DNA from: Acidobacteriota bacterium
GTDB taxonomy: Bacteria > Acidobacteriota > Terriglobia > Acidiferrales > UBA7541
Length of the DNA: 64,000 nucleotides
NCBI GenBank assembly: GCA_003223245.1
Contig: QHYI01000118.1
Coordinates: forward strand, 64,664-128,663
Reading direction: 5' to 3'
The notes under the pieces are model-generated. The model ran no database searches, was not told the origin of the DNA, and saw nothing but the letters and a program-made list of their open reading frames with translations. The position numbers were made by a program, and so were the translations under genes. Shown piece by piece: positions 50,331-61,162 of this stretch (its first letter is position 1; every line of letters starts with the position of its first letter).

Positions 50331-50360
50331 ATGGGTCACAAGGAGGTCCCTGTGACCCAT
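50331..50360. repeat. Perfect 10-bp inverted repeat with a Shine-Dalgarno-like loop
   Basis: ATGGGTCACA-AGGAGGTCCC-TGTGACCCAT. Confidence 0.85.
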
Positions 50361-50525
50361 CTACGCAAACTGATGCTGGAGGAACTCCAGCGTCGCAATT
50401 ACTCGCACGAAACTATACGCAGTTACATGCACGCCGTCGAGGATTTTGCTCGACGGTTCAAGTGTTCCCCGGACCGCTTGGGCCCTCAGCACATTCGTCA
50501 ATATCAGGCCGAGCTGTTCCCCTGT
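50352..50525 (+). pseudogene. N-terminal (SAM-like) fragment of a tyrosine recombinase
   Basis: VTHLRKLMLEELQRRNYSHETIRSYMHAVEDFARRFKCSPDRLGPQHIRQYQAELF then loss of similarity. Confidence 0.75.
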
Positions 50526-50539
50526 TCGACGGCACGGCG

Positions 50540-51508
50540 TTTTCATCATCCCGCCGCGGCCCGCGTCCGATCCCTTTCGTCTACCTGCCTATCAATCCCG
50601 AATGGCCGGCTTCTTACGAGTTCTGGGGCGAGGCTGGCTACGAAGCGGAATTCGTAAATGTGGTCTCGGAAATGGAACGCCACTTCCGCGAGAAGGGGTG
50701 GACCCACACGAATTTTGAAGTTTTCTTCAATCACAAGAAACGCTACAAAGGCTTTCCCTGGGATGGCGACGAGGTGCGATTCCCCAAGGACCTCAAATAC
50801 TTCATTGAGTACGGGCGGCTGCTGAAGAAGGCCTTGCCAACCGGCGCTCCCGTCCAGTTCGTTTTCCGGGCCGACGTCAGTTGGGACATGGAGCAACAGT
50901 TCAAGCTCCTTGAGGGAGTTGTGAAGTTGTGGTGTGCTGGCGGAGGCATCTTGAGTTTCTACAGGCACGCACCCACGATGTTGCGCAACCGGGGCGACGT
51001 GGTCTGGTACTACGGCGGGCCTCCGAGCGTGATGGATAGTTCTTCTGCAATCACGGAATCTCCCCTGCGGGCCTGGCTGTGGGGCGTGAATGGCTACGTC
51101 CATTGGCTGACGGTCAGCCCGGGAGAGGACCGCTGGTTCCATTTCGACGGCGGCCAAACTGCCCTCGTGTACTCCGGCGAACGCTTCGGCCTTACCGAAC
51201 CGATTCCCAGCATCAGACTGAAGATGCAACGTAACCGTCTACAAGACCTCGCCGTGCTCGACAGCCTCAAAGGTCACAAGTCCCTCGACTCCCTCAGGGC
51301 CGAAGCGGCGCGTAGGTACAACGACTCGAGCCTCGATGACTGGTGGAATCCTCGGCCTGCGCTGGCCGACCTTCCCTCTGACCAGTGGCTCGGAAGCGCC
51401 ATTGACGATGCGACCAGCCGCACCAGGCAAGCTCTGCAGCACCCAGGTGCGTCCGGCTGGTACAAGGTGCACCGATATGTGCTTAGCCTTCAAGCGGAGG
51501 CAAAATGA
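50540..51508 (+). pseudogene. 5'-truncated DUF4091/GH123-like glycoside hydrolase-like protein
   Basis: PIPFVYLPINPEWPASYEFWGEAGYEAEFVNVVSEMERHFREKGWTHTNFEVFFNHKKRYKG...WLWGVNGYVHWLTVSPGEDRW; open from an upstream frame but lacks a plausible N-terminus. Confidence 0.65.
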
Positions 51509-52095
51509 AAATTCTCTATCTGATCGTGCTCATCGTGAGTTTCACGTTCGCAATGGTGGGAAACCCGAAGCTCAGCCCCGAGGCATCGGTAGCGATGCAA
51601 AAAGAATTGGACGACGTCGCGGGTGTTGGCAGCGTTATGGTGGATGGTGACGTCTGCCAGAAAATCGTCACCGAGCGAGCGAAAGGGTTCCTGTTTGCCA
51701 CTGACCCTCGCGATCAATTCCTTGCGGGCGACAACTACGACGTTGACGACGTGGCATTCAATACCGTCAAGAAAACCTTGATTCGCCTTTCGCACCTGGC
51801 CTCGTTCCCCGCTGACGTCAATCTGTGGATGCCGATCGAGGGCCACCCCGGCAAGATTCAGTTGGTCATTCGCAACAAGAACGAAATGAGCCAATTCTGG
51901 AATTGGGGCGAGCTTTACGGGGACATGGTTCCGCAGATGGAGACCGTGTTGAAGACGGGACGACGGGTCACGGTTACCAGCAAGCCCGGCTGGATTTCTG
52001 TCCTTTCTCCAGTCTATAACAGTTTGGGTGATGTCGTAGGTCTGATCGAAACCGTCAGCCATGTAAAAGTGAATGCGCACGAAAATGTAAAATAG
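51505..52095 (+). CDS. Secreted PDC/cache-sensor-like protein
   Basis: MKILYLIVLIVSFTFAMVG signal; GWISVLSPVYNSLGDVVGLIETVS resembles PDC sensor domains; ATGA overlap with upstream ORF. Confidence 0.6.
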   Translation: MKILYLIVLIVSFTFAMVGNPKLSPEASVAMQKELDDVAGVGSVMVDGDVCQKIVTERAKGFLFATDPRDQFLAGDNYDVDDVAFNTVKKTLIRLSHLASFPADVNLWMPIEGHPGKIQLVIRNKNEMSQFWNWGELYGDMVPQMETVLKTGRRVTVTSKPGWISVLSPVYNSLGDVVGLIETVSHVKVNAHENVK

Positions 52096-52184
52096 CATTC
52101 ACCATGCTCTAGGTGCTCTCTCAAGTCGAATCTCTCGGAAGTAGGCGTCCCGCGGCGTGCAAGCAGCAAGATCTCGGAGGACAT

Positions 52185-55100
52185 ATGCACCACAGTCGTT
52201 TGCGTTCACGGCGGTCGTTTCTGCAAGCGGCCCTGGCAGCGCCCATCGCGGGCATGGTGACAACCTATTCGCCGCTCGGCGGTAGAGACGGGGCGAGCGA
52301 GGCCAGTTCTGTTGTCGCGCGCATCACCCTCGACCATGACCTTTACAACTGCGATGCTGTCTTGAATGGGCGGTTGTACTTTCGCCTGCCGGCGGCCGGG
52401 CCGGTGATCGTGCGCTGGGTGGACAGCTTCGGCCGGACCGTCGACGAATTTCATCCCCCGAATCTTGGTGCGAAAGTAGCGCCACTGAGCTTCTCATTTG
52501 ACCTAGGCCATGGCTTCACTTACCGGAACTGGATTCGAATCTGGGTTAACGATGTTGAGCAGGCCGAGGGAGGGCAGTTTCTGCTTTCGCCATCCCCCAA
52601 GCCTTGGGATGATTTTCACGCCATCAGTTGGGCGCACTATCCGGACGGATTTTACGACCTGCTCCGTCAAGCCGGCGTCGACGCGACAATTGCTTATCGG
52701 GAAGCCGGCGAACCCGCGATCGATAACAACTTTGATTTCTATGTCGAGCAGATGGCCTGGGAAGTCTTTGCGATCTACCACAAGAACCAGCCCCTTTGGC
52801 GGGAGTTACTGAATCGAATCGAGCTCGATCGCAACAATCTAGACTTCTGGATCCGTCATCCCTGTGTGAATGATCCAAAAACGGATGAGTACGTGAAAGA
52901 ACATCTGACCCGGTTCGTCCGCCTGCATCGCGATTTCCGGCCGCTCTTCTACAACATTGCCGACGAGCTCGGCCAGGGCGATCAGATTCGACCCAATGAC
53001 TTTTGCCACTCCACGTACTGCACGAACAAGTTCGCGGAGTATCTTCGCAAAATGTACGGCACGACCGGAAACGTTGCTAGGGAGTGGTCGGTCACCGAAG
53101 AAACTCGCTGGGACGACGAGAGCCTGCGCAACGGGTCCCCCTGGGCAACGAGCAACCTGATGGTGAATCGCACCACGACCGACCAGGCGTTCGATGCCGT
53201 TGCGGTGGCCAATCTCGCAGTCAAATACGGAGGGGTGGCGGGCTTGAACAAAGCCTGGGGCGTGAACTTCCCCGCGCCTAACAACGAGGCGGGCGGCCGA
53301 GAACAGTGGGAGCCGCTCCTAGGATTGCTGAGTGAGACCCGCTCGGTGCCGGAGTTCACCGAAAGAGCTCTCAGCGAGCGCTTAGGGTCCATTGAAAAAG
53401 CCAACGCACGCTGGGGAACTCACACAACCTGGGTGGCTGAGCAGCGATCCACCGGTTTCAAGTCCTGGTCCGAAGTTGCAGCCTTCTTGAATCGGTTTTA
53501 TCAGGAATTGTCGCAGGTCCGGTCAACGGAAGGGTGGAACGTTTCGCCGTGGTGTGACTTCCGCAATTTCATGGATGAGACCTTCGCCGAGGCTGTTGGT
53601 CGGGCCCGGGCTGTCTGCAAAGCTGAAGATCCGCACGCCCGCTGCGCTACCGAGGGCGGCCAAGCTCCCTTTGCCTTCGGTTGGTATAACTACGAAAACG
53701 TCGTCAAGCACGTAGACGTGATTGAGCCATACAACATCGGCAACAATGTGGAAGTGATCCGCTCGCTCAACCGTGACGTTATTATGATTTCCACGCACGG
53801 CTTCCAGCACAAGCCCGGGGTGCCCCTAACAGAAGAAGAGCGCCTTTACCAGAAGCGGGCACCACAGCCTATTTGGTGGGGGTTATTTCACGGCCATCGC
53901 GGATCAATCATCTGGGACGCCAACTTGCCAGACTACCGTTTCGTTGACGAAGAGACCGGGCAGCTCACTCCTGCCGCCCTGACCTACGCTGATACGTTCC
54001 AGGAACTCCATAAAGGCATAGCGAAGCTCATTATTAGCAGTCGGCGGCTCCACGATGGAATTGCCGTCCATTACTCTCAGCCCTCTATGCAGGTCCACTG
54101 GCTGCTCGACAACCTCGAGCATGCGCGGAAATGGATGTTGCACAGCGGCGGAGATCGCGGCAGCCATTTCACAGGCGTTCGCAACGGCTGGACCAAGCTG
54201 ATTGAAGATCTTGGCCTGCAATATGAGTTTGTGGGTGCACGCCAGATCGAGGAAGGCAAGTTGACCCGAAATGAATATCGGATGCTCATACTCCCGCAAT
54301 CGCTCGCGATGAGTGCGCGCGAAGTCGAGCAGATCCGGCAATTTGTTCAAGCCGGCGGCGTCTTGATCGCGGACTGCCGTGCGGCATCCCTGAACGAGCA
54401 CGGACGCGACCTCGGGCACGGTCAGCTCGACAGCATCTTCGGCATCAAGCATGTGAAAGGCCAAGTCAAGGGACGGGCCGTCACTGGCATTGAGAATTAC
54501 GGAGCACTCCGCCTACAGGGTAGAAAGCTCGATCTCATTGTCGGAGAGGAAAGCCTGGGCACTACAACCGGAAAGCCGCTCGCACAGAGCGGCCAAGTCC
54601 CACTTGTTGTCGTCAATGAATTTGGCCAGGGGAAAGCTCTGTTCTTGAATGTTGAGGTGGCCAGCTATCCCTATCACCGGCTGACGCCGACCTCACGGAC
54701 TAGCCTCCCGGAGATCATGGAGCAGATCTTTGGGCTGGCGGGAATTGAGCTGCCGGTTCGCGTGCTCGATGCAACTGGCAATCGCCTCCCTGGCATGGAA
54801 GTTGTCCGGTTTGCGAACGGGGCCTACGAACACGTAGCGATTTTCCGCAACCCGCAGTTCGATGACGGTGGCTGGGGGGGCTTACCAACCCAACCTGAGC
54901 GCGAATGGGCTGGAGCGATCGATAATTCCCTGCTCGAAAAAGAGGTCCTCGTCACCGTCGCGTGGTCTGCTGCGATGGCGACCTATGACATCCGCGGCCG
55001 ACGCGACCTCGGCACCGCAGCCAAGATGCAAATGACTCTTGATCCTTGGAGTCCCCTGGTCCTGACCCGCGCTCCCCAACCCATTCCGAAGCTGCGCGTA

Positions 55101-55379
55101 GAGTCTCCCGCCGAGGCCCAACCAGGCAGATCACTGTTGGTGACGTTCCGGAACGAGTCACCATTGCCGGAAGGAGCTTTTCGAATCGTTCGACTGGAAT
55201 TCGTGACGCCCGAGGGCAGACCCTACGAGCTTTACGCGCGAAATGTGCGCGTTGAATCCACACCTCATCTGGAGCGTTTCCATCTTGCTTACAGTGACCC
55301 CAAAGGGCGCTGGAACATAAACTCTCACGACCTTATGACTGGCCAAGTCGCGCAAACGGAGTTTACGCTCCAGGCCTAA
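52185..55379 (+). CDS. Large Tat-exported glycoside hydrolase, GH42/beta-galactosidase-like
   Basis: RSRRSFLQAALAAPIAG Tat-like signal; YNIGNNVEVIRSLNRDVIMISTHG..., glutamine-amidotransferase-like AREVEQIRQFVQAGGVLIADCRAA (GH42 trimerisation-like region). Confidence 0.75.
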   Translation: MHHSRLRSRRSFLQAALAAPIAGMVTTYSPLGGRDGASEASSVVARITLDHDLYNCDAVLNGRLYFRLPAAGPVIVRWVDSFGRTVDEFHPPNLGAKVAPLSFSFDLGHGFTYRNWIRIWVNDVEQAEGGQFLLSPSPKPWDDFHAISWAHYPDGFYDLLRQAGVDATIAYREAGEPAIDNNFDFYVEQMAWEVFAIYHKNQPLWRELLNRIELDRNNLDFWIRHPCVNDPKTDEYVKEHLTRFVRLHRDFRPLFYNIADELGQGDQIRPNDFCHSTYCTNKFAEYLRKMYGTTGNVAREWSVTEETRWDDESLRNGSPWATSNLMVNRTTTDQAFDAVAVANLAVKYGGVAGLNKAWGVNFPAPNNEAGGREQWEPLLGLLSETRSVPEFTERALSERLGSIEKANARWGTHTTWVAEQRSTGFKSWSEVAAFLNRFYQELSQVRSTEGWNVSPWCDFRNFMDETFAEAVGRARAVCKAEDPHARCATEGGQAPFAFGWYNYENVVKHVDVIEPYNIGNNVEVIRSLNRDVIMISTHGFQHKPGVPLTEEERLYQKRAPQPIWWGLFHGHRGSIIWDANLPDYRFVDEETGQLTPAALTYADTFQELHKGIAKLIISSRRLHDGIAVHYSQPSMQVHWLLDNLEHARKWMLHSGGDRGSHFTGVRNGWTKLIEDLGLQYEFVGARQIEEGKLTRNEYRMLILPQSLAMSAREVEQIRQFVQAGGVLIADCRAASLNEHGRDLGHGQLDSIFGIKHVKGQVKGRAVTGIENYGALRLQGRKLDLIVGEESLGTTTGKPLAQSGQVPLVVVNEFGQGKALFLNVEVASYPYHRLTPTSRTSLPEIMEQIFGLAGIELPVRVLDATGNRLPGMEVVRFANGAYEHVAIFRNPQFDDGGWGGLPTQPEREWAGAIDNSLLEKEVLVTVAWSAAMATYDIRGRRDLGTAAKMQMTLDPWSPLVLTRAPQPIPKLRVESPAEAQPGRSLLVTFRNESPLPEGAFRIVRLEFVTPEGRPYELYARNVRVESTPHLERFHLAYSDPKGRWNINSHDLMTGQVAQTEFTLQA

Positions 55380-55665
55380 CTTGAATGCCTCGATGGTTGG
55401 CAATGCCAGTCTGGCTCACCCTTGTCTTCCTTGGGTCGGCACGTCTCTCCTTCAACGGCAAATACACTCAAGCCCTTCTCTTCCTACGCCTCTTGAGCCG
55501 GTTAGCTTCGGTTACCCAAGGCGATCCGACTTTTTGCACAGCACCCGACACGGTGCGATTAGATCGCTTGACAAGGCATTTTGAATGGTGGTATCGAGCA
55601 AACGCAGAGGGTGGCCTCAATGCTCTAACTTGCCGCGCGCTCCTGTGTCGGCTGCGGAGGTAAAC

Positions 55666-58600
55666 ATGGAATCTTGTGTACTTGGTCTGCGCAGAGTTCG
55701 TAATGCGATGTGTTTTGGATTGATCGCTTTGACAGCGCTGGCACTAACGGCCTTACCAGCAGTCGCACAGACAGGTGCCGGAACCGTGTCAGGTGAAGTG
55801 CGCGACAGTTCGCAGGGTCTCGTATCCGGAGCTAAGGTGACGATCACGAACACCGAGACCGGAATTTCGAGGCAGGTCATGACCTCCCAAGAGGGCCTGT
55901 ATTCCTTCCCCGCTTTGCCGATTGGTCCATACCGGCTGACTGTGGAGAAGGAGGGCTTTGACACTTGGGCGGGGACCTTGACGCTGTTCGTGGGTCAGAG
56001 TGCGACGGTCAACACGGTGTTGCGGCCTGGAAGTGTGAGAAGCGTTGTCGAGGTTACCGGTGCTGCGGCGCCCATTGAGACCACGAGTGGCGTGATCGGC
56101 GATGTGCGAGAGTCGAGCCAAATCCGGGACCTCCCCTTGAACGGTCGCGATGTCGGCTTGCTTTTTGACCTGACCGCAGGCGTGGAGAGCGGCTCGGGTG
56201 GCGCCCGGGTCAATGGGATGAAAGTGGGATCACTGGATATCAATCTGGACGGCGTCACACAGGTCGACCGCTTCGGCGGCGGCATCGTCCGCGTGCGGCC
56301 GGGGATTGAAACTGTCCAGGAGTTTCGAATTGAAACCGTAGGGTCGGACGCTAGCTTCGCCCAGCCGGCCACCGTGATAATGGCTACGCGCAGCGGCACC
56401 AACCAACTACACGGTGCTGTTTATGAATATAACCGCGACAATACGGTGGTCGCTCCCACGCGCTTGCGGTCCGACCCTCTGAATGTGCAAGTGCCCTTGC
56501 TGATCCGCAATGAGTTCGGTGGGTACGTTGGTGGTCCTGTTGTGATCCCGCATCTGTACTACGGGCGCGACAAGACGTTCTGGCTTTTTGACTATGAAGG
56601 CTTGCGGGACCATGAGCGCAGCACGCCCTTCTTCCCCTTCGTCCCTACCCCAGCCATGTGGAATGGGGATTTAAGCAATGCCATCGACTTCTCCAACCCA
56701 TGCGACCCAACCGGACCAAACTGCACTTCGTCCGGATATGCGCCAATCACCATTTATGACCCAAAGACCACAGACCCCAACACCTTCCAGCGGCAACCGT
56801 TTCCTAACAATCAGATTCCGGGACCACTGAACCAGACGGCAAGCGTTTTGAAATCCCTGACCGCTCTTCCAACCAACAACAATAATCCCTTTAACTTCAA
56901 CACTCCCAACTTTACCTCCACCTATCCCAACATTACGCGCACCAACACCTACACCATCAAGGTGGATCAGAACTTTAACGACAAGAACCGACTTTCCGTG
57001 CGCTACACCAAAAGCTGGCTCAATAACGCCATTGAGGGCGGGTATTTCGCCAACCCCATAGATACCTCATCCGGCATGGGAACCAGCGCCAGAGACTACT
57101 ACATCCACAACGTGGACGTGAACTTCACGCGAACCATCTCGCCCGCTTGGCTCAATGAATTGTTGGTCGGCGTGAGCCGCTCCGCCGTCCACTACGGAAC
57201 GAGCGCGGACTCCACTCCCTGGCCTTCCAAGCTCGGGCTGCCCAACCCTTTCGGCGCGACAGGGTGGCCGACGCTGTACACGTGTGAAGCCCCGGATTGC
57301 TCGGCGTTTTTTGGCTGGGACTCGGACAATATACACAATCAGAATCTGACCAGCGAGACGATAGACGACAACGTGACCTGGAACCGCGGCAAGCATACGA
57401 TCCAGTTTGGATTCAGGGGACGCCGAGAGCAGAATAATGTGCGCGAGAACCAGCAAGCCCAAGGTAGTCACGAATGGGACCCGGCTTACACAACCGACTG
57501 GTCAAGTGCTAACCAAGGTCCGGCGGTGGACACGGGCAGCGGGTTCGCCGAGTTGCTGCTAGGCTTGCCCGACTATCTCTCCAATCAGTACAACCGCGGA
57601 TACTTCTACTTTCGTCAGACCCAGCTGGGACTGTATTTCAACGATCGTTTCAAGGTTACGCCGAAGCTGACGCTCAGCCTCGGACTGCGCTGGGACCATT
57701 GGACGCCTTACACCGAAGCGCGACACCGCCTTGTGGTCCCTTACAACCCCGAAACCCCGGGCACGTTCGAGGTGGTTTCACTAGGTAATATAAGCGTGAA
57801 CCAAATCCCGGGAATTCCGCCCGCCGTCCTCACGTCTTGGGCGAATGTGGGGTTAACTTGGGCCACAGCGAACTCCATTGGATACCCCTCCAACCTCTTT
57901 CGGCCGATTCGCCATGACTTTGGTCCCCGCCTGGGCGTTGCCTATCAATTTAAGCACAACACGGTAGTTCGCGGCTCGTATGGCATCTATTACGTAGGGA
58001 TGCCGTTGTCCCTGTTGCTGCAGTCCACACGCAACACTCCGCCGCTCAACCTCCGGTTCTCAAACAACCCGTTCAATAATCCCAATGTTCCCGGCGGTGC
58101 CGCAGGACCCAATTATGGCAATTACCCCTTTATTGTCGCTCCCGCATCCACCGACTACCTCCCCAGCGCCACTGTGGATATTAATACGCCCCAGGGACTG
58201 AACCCCTTTGGAAATGCAGCGACGTACTGGGATCCTCGCGCCTGGGACGACGAGCATCAGCGAACTTGGAACCTAACCGTCGAGCATGAACTGCCCGCGC
58301 AAATAGGATTACGCCTGAGTTATATCGGCACCTATGGCGGAAACCTGGAGCAGCAGTTCTCCATTGATCCTCGCGAGCCGAAGTATAACTACGCTACGCG
58401 TACCGGGCTCACGCCGCCCGGTCAGTCCAACCTTTTGCGGGCGGTGCCACAGTGGGGATTAATCGGCATAAACCATACCGGTTTTTCTCACGACCATTCA
58501 GCCCAATTGGAGCTCCGCCGAAAGTTTGCCAATGGGATGAGCTTCCAGTGGTTCTACACCTATGTGCGTGCCCTCACCACGACCGACCCGGGAGGCTTCA

Positions 58601-59406
58601 GCGATGGAAACACCTCCATCAATGGTGGTGCCGGAAACGGTTCTTTTGGCGGAAGTGGCGGAGCGACCGTGCCAGAGAATATCGAACTGATAGGCGAGCC
58701 AAGCCTTAGCTACAACCAGCGGCGGCGCCTGGTCTACTTCAACAACACCACCATTCCTCCGCATCGGATCACCTTCAACGGCATCTACGAGCTTCCCTTC
58801 GGAAAAGGCAAACGCTTTGGCAGGAACGTTTCGACGCCGTTTAACTATGTGATCGGGGGCTGGCAAGTCGCGGCGATCGGTACTTGGAATAGCGGTCTTT
58901 GGATGGGTGTGAGTCCTAGCTTGGTCCAGACAGGCAACGTACGCGTCTCTGGCGATAAGCGCGCTATCGTGAACATCGCCGGCAGCACCGACCTCTATCG
59001 TCAGTGGTTCGCCGGCGATTTCAACCCCGGGCAGGTAACCGCGGTTAGCGGCACTCTTGCATCGCCTGCCGTTCGGCCAGCCGGCCCGGATTGCAGCGGG
59101 GACTTTGCGGGCAACCTCGCCGTCACGCTGAGCGACGGGACGTGCTACAACGCCCCCTTCGGCGGTCTCTACAACCCCAACCCTCGCGATAACATCATCG
59201 GACCGGGCTCGTGGAATGACGACCTCTCGGCCTACAAACACTTCTGGGTCAGAGAACGGCTGGACATTCGCTTTGCCGCCGACTTTTTCAATGCCTTCAA
59301 CCATCCGAACGACATGCCACCCAACACAGTCAGCGGCTTGCAAGACTTGGGTTTCCAATCGAACAGTCCGCGCGTCCTACAATTCTCGCTGCGCGCCGAA
59401 TTCTAG
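55666..59406 (+). CDS. Oar-like TonB-dependent receptor
   Basis: GTVSGEVRDSSQGLVSGAKVTITNTETGISRQVMTSQEGLYSFPALPIGPYRLTVEKEGFDTW; C-terminal beta-barrel ending LQFSLRAEF. Confidence 0.95.
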   Translation: MESCVLGLRRVRNAMCFGLIALTALALTALPAVAQTGAGTVSGEVRDSSQGLVSGAKVTITNTETGISRQVMTSQEGLYSFPALPIGPYRLTVEKEGFDTWAGTLTLFVGQSATVNTVLRPGSVRSVVEVTGAAAPIETTSGVIGDVRESSQIRDLPLNGRDVGLLFDLTAGVESGSGGARVNGMKVGSLDINLDGVTQVDRFGGGIVRVRPGIETVQEFRIETVGSDASFAQPATVIMATRSGTNQLHGAVYEYNRDNTVVAPTRLRSDPLNVQVPLLIRNEFGGYVGGPVVIPHLYYGRDKTFWLFDYEGLRDHERSTPFFPFVPTPAMWNGDLSNAIDFSNPCDPTGPNCTSSGYAPITIYDPKTTDPNTFQRQPFPNNQIPGPLNQTASVLKSLTALPTNNNNPFNFNTPNFTSTYPNITRTNTYTIKVDQNFNDKNRLSVRYTKSWLNNAIEGGYFANPIDTSSGMGTSARDYYIHNVDVNFTRTISPAWLNELLVGVSRSAVHYGTSADSTPWPSKLGLPNPFGATGWPTLYTCEAPDCSAFFGWDSDNIHNQNLTSETIDDNVTWNRGKHTIQFGFRGRREQNNVRENQQAQGSHEWDPAYTTDWSSANQGPAVDTGSGFAELLLGLPDYLSNQYNRGYFYFRQTQLGLYFNDRFKVTPKLTLSLGLRWDHWTPYTEARHRLVVPYNPETPGTFEVVSLGNISVNQIPGIPPAVLTSWANVGLTWATANSIGYPSNLFRPIRHDFGPRLGVAYQFKHNTVVRGSYGIYYVGMPLSLLLQSTRNTPPLNLRFSNNPFNNPNVPGGAAGPNYGNYPFIVAPASTDYLPSATVDINTPQGLNPFGNAATYWDPRAWDDEHQRTWNLTVEHELPAQIGLRLSYIGTYGGNLEQQFSIDPREPKYNYATRTGLTPPGQSNLLRAVPQWGLIGINHTGFSHDHSAQLELRRKFANGMSFQWFYTYVRALTTTDPGGFSDGNTSINGGAGNGSFGGSGGATVPENIELIGEPSLSYNQRRRLVYFNNTTIPPHRITFNGIYELPFGKGKRFGRNVSTPFNYVIGGWQVAAIGTWNSGLWMGVSPSLVQTGNVRVSGDKRAIVNIAGSTDLYRQWFAGDFNPGQVTAVSGTLASPAVRPAGPDCSGDFAGNLAVTLSDGTCYNAPFGGLYNPNPRDNIIGPGSWNDDLSAYKHFWVRERLDIRFAADFFNAFNHPNDMPPNTVSGLQDLGFQSNSPRVLQFSLRAEF

Positions 59407-59516
59407 CGTGGGCCAACTCGCAACCTTGCCCTCCTAGGTTCACAGGGCTAACATCGCCCCTGACGGGACGCATGGTCTGTTAGTGGAGAGTTAGGCTGGA
59501 ATGTCGAGGTTTTTTT

Positions 59517-61007
59517 TTGCAAACCCTAGCGCAGCCGAAAGAGAAGTTCGCCTCGAGGCAAACTTGGCGTTCCCCCGAACATTCTCCATACTCAGCGTTG
59601 GCTCACCCGAATCAAATCGCTCGCCTCGTGACCCTGCTCGTTTGCTTGCTCGCGACATTATCGGCATACGCTGCCGGCCAAGCGAGCGCGGACCGGTTTG
59701 AAACGCGGCTGGCGGAAGGGATCAAGCTCCTGGGAGAGGGACGCCTTCTCGAATCGGTAGAAGTCCTCAACGGCGCCAAGCAAAGTGCCCCACAAGACGC
59801 GCGGCCCTATTTCTATTGCGGCATGGCCTTGGCTCAGGCCGGACGAATGCGCGATGCCGCCTCCGAAGTGGGGGAAGCGGCCCACTTGGCGCCCGAGCAA
59901 CTTCATTATCGAATTTTTCAGGCCCACGTGCTCGAGCAACTCAAGCAAGCGGCCGCGGCCCAGGAAGCACTGGCCGGGGTTCAAGACAATACACTTGAGC
60001 ATCTGGATGTGGCTTGGCTGCGATTGCTGGCCGATGTCTACTACCGCCTGCAAATGACCGATCCAGCGCTCAAGATTCTCGATCTCTGGGCCCAGCGCGA
60101 CCCAACGAACGCCCGCATCGACCTGTACAGGGGCCAGGTATACCTGGTGAAAAGCCAGCCGGACATGGCCCTAAGCTGTTTTCGGCGTAGTCTGGAAAAA
60201 TCGAGCGAGAATCCCCAAGCCTATTTCGAGATGGGCAAAATTCTCTACGAAAGGAATCAGCTTCCACCGGCGAAGGAGGCGCTGCGCAGCGCAGTTCGCG
60301 AGGATGCGGATAATCCGGAATACCTTGCAAAACTTGCCTCGGTCTACCTGGCGATGGGTGACGCGGATGCGGCGATTGAATGCCTAAAAGGTGCGGAAAC
60401 GACAGGCCTCAGTGTGCCGACGGCCTATTACACGTTGGCGCGAGCTTACCGCAATAAAGGCGATGCTGCTCGCAGCGCCGCCTACATGGAGAATTTCGAG
60501 CGGGCAACCTCCGCCGAACGCGACCGCGAAGCACGCAAGTTAGAGGTTGCGCGTCCGATCGCCCAGGCTCAAAGGGAGCTGGATCGCGGCAATTCTCAGG
60601 CGGCTCGAATCCTATTTGAGAAAGCCCTCGAGGTTGATCCCAGCCAATGGGAGCCGCACGCCTACATAGCTGAGATGGACCTTAATTCCGGTAACATGAA
60701 AGGGGCCTACCCGCACTTGCAAAAGTTGGAACAAATCGACCCCGATTCCGCCACCGGGAATTTCTTGATAGCACGATACTGGTTCATGAAGATGGATTAT
60801 GATCGGGCTCGATTGTACGCCGAAAAAGTGAAGCTGAGCCGGCCGGCTAATTCCGAAGTCCGGGCTTTATTGGGTGGAATTTACGAAAAGCTCGGTGAAA
60901 AGGACAAGGCGCGCCAGGAGTACGAAGAGGCCGTCCACCTCGCTCCAGGCCGCGCCGATTTGCGCCAGCGCCTTCTCGAGCTCGGCGAAAAACCTCGGTC
61001 CCAGTGA
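59517..61007 (+). CDS. TPR-repeat protein
   Basis: Multiple TPR motifs, e.g. PQAYFEMGKILYERNQLPPAKEALRSAVREDADNPEYLAKLASVYLAMGD. Confidence 0.9.
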   Translation: MQTLAQPKEKFASRQTWRSPEHSPYSALAHPNQIARLVTLLVCLLATLSAYAAGQASADRFETRLAEGIKLLGEGRLLESVEVLNGAKQSAPQDARPYFYCGMALAQAGRMRDAASEVGEAAHLAPEQLHYRIFQAHVLEQLKQAAAAQEALAGVQDNTLEHLDVAWLRLLADVYYRLQMTDPALKILDLWAQRDPTNARIDLYRGQVYLVKSQPDMALSCFRRSLEKSSENPQAYFEMGKILYERNQLPPAKEALRSAVREDADNPEYLAKLASVYLAMGDADAAIECLKGAETTGLSVPTAYYTLARAYRNKGDAARSAAYMENFERATSAERDREARKLEVARPIAQAQRELDRGNSQAARILFEKALEVDPSQWEPHAYIAEMDLNSGNMKGAYPHLQKLEQIDPDSATGNFLIARYWFMKMDYDRARLYAEKVKLSRPANSEVRALLGGIYEKLGEKDKARQEYEEAVHLAPGRADLRQRLLELGEKPRSQ

Positions 61008-61162
61008 GCCTGCATGATGAACGAGAAATCCTTCTTTCCTCCCGCGATTCTGGATGCTCCCGCGTACCAGGGTCGGGTTAGTACAAGACATTTCAGGCGC
61101 GCTCGGCTCATGCTCGTCTCCATGTGTTGCGCGCTCCTTGAGTTAACGTTCATGAAGGCAGC

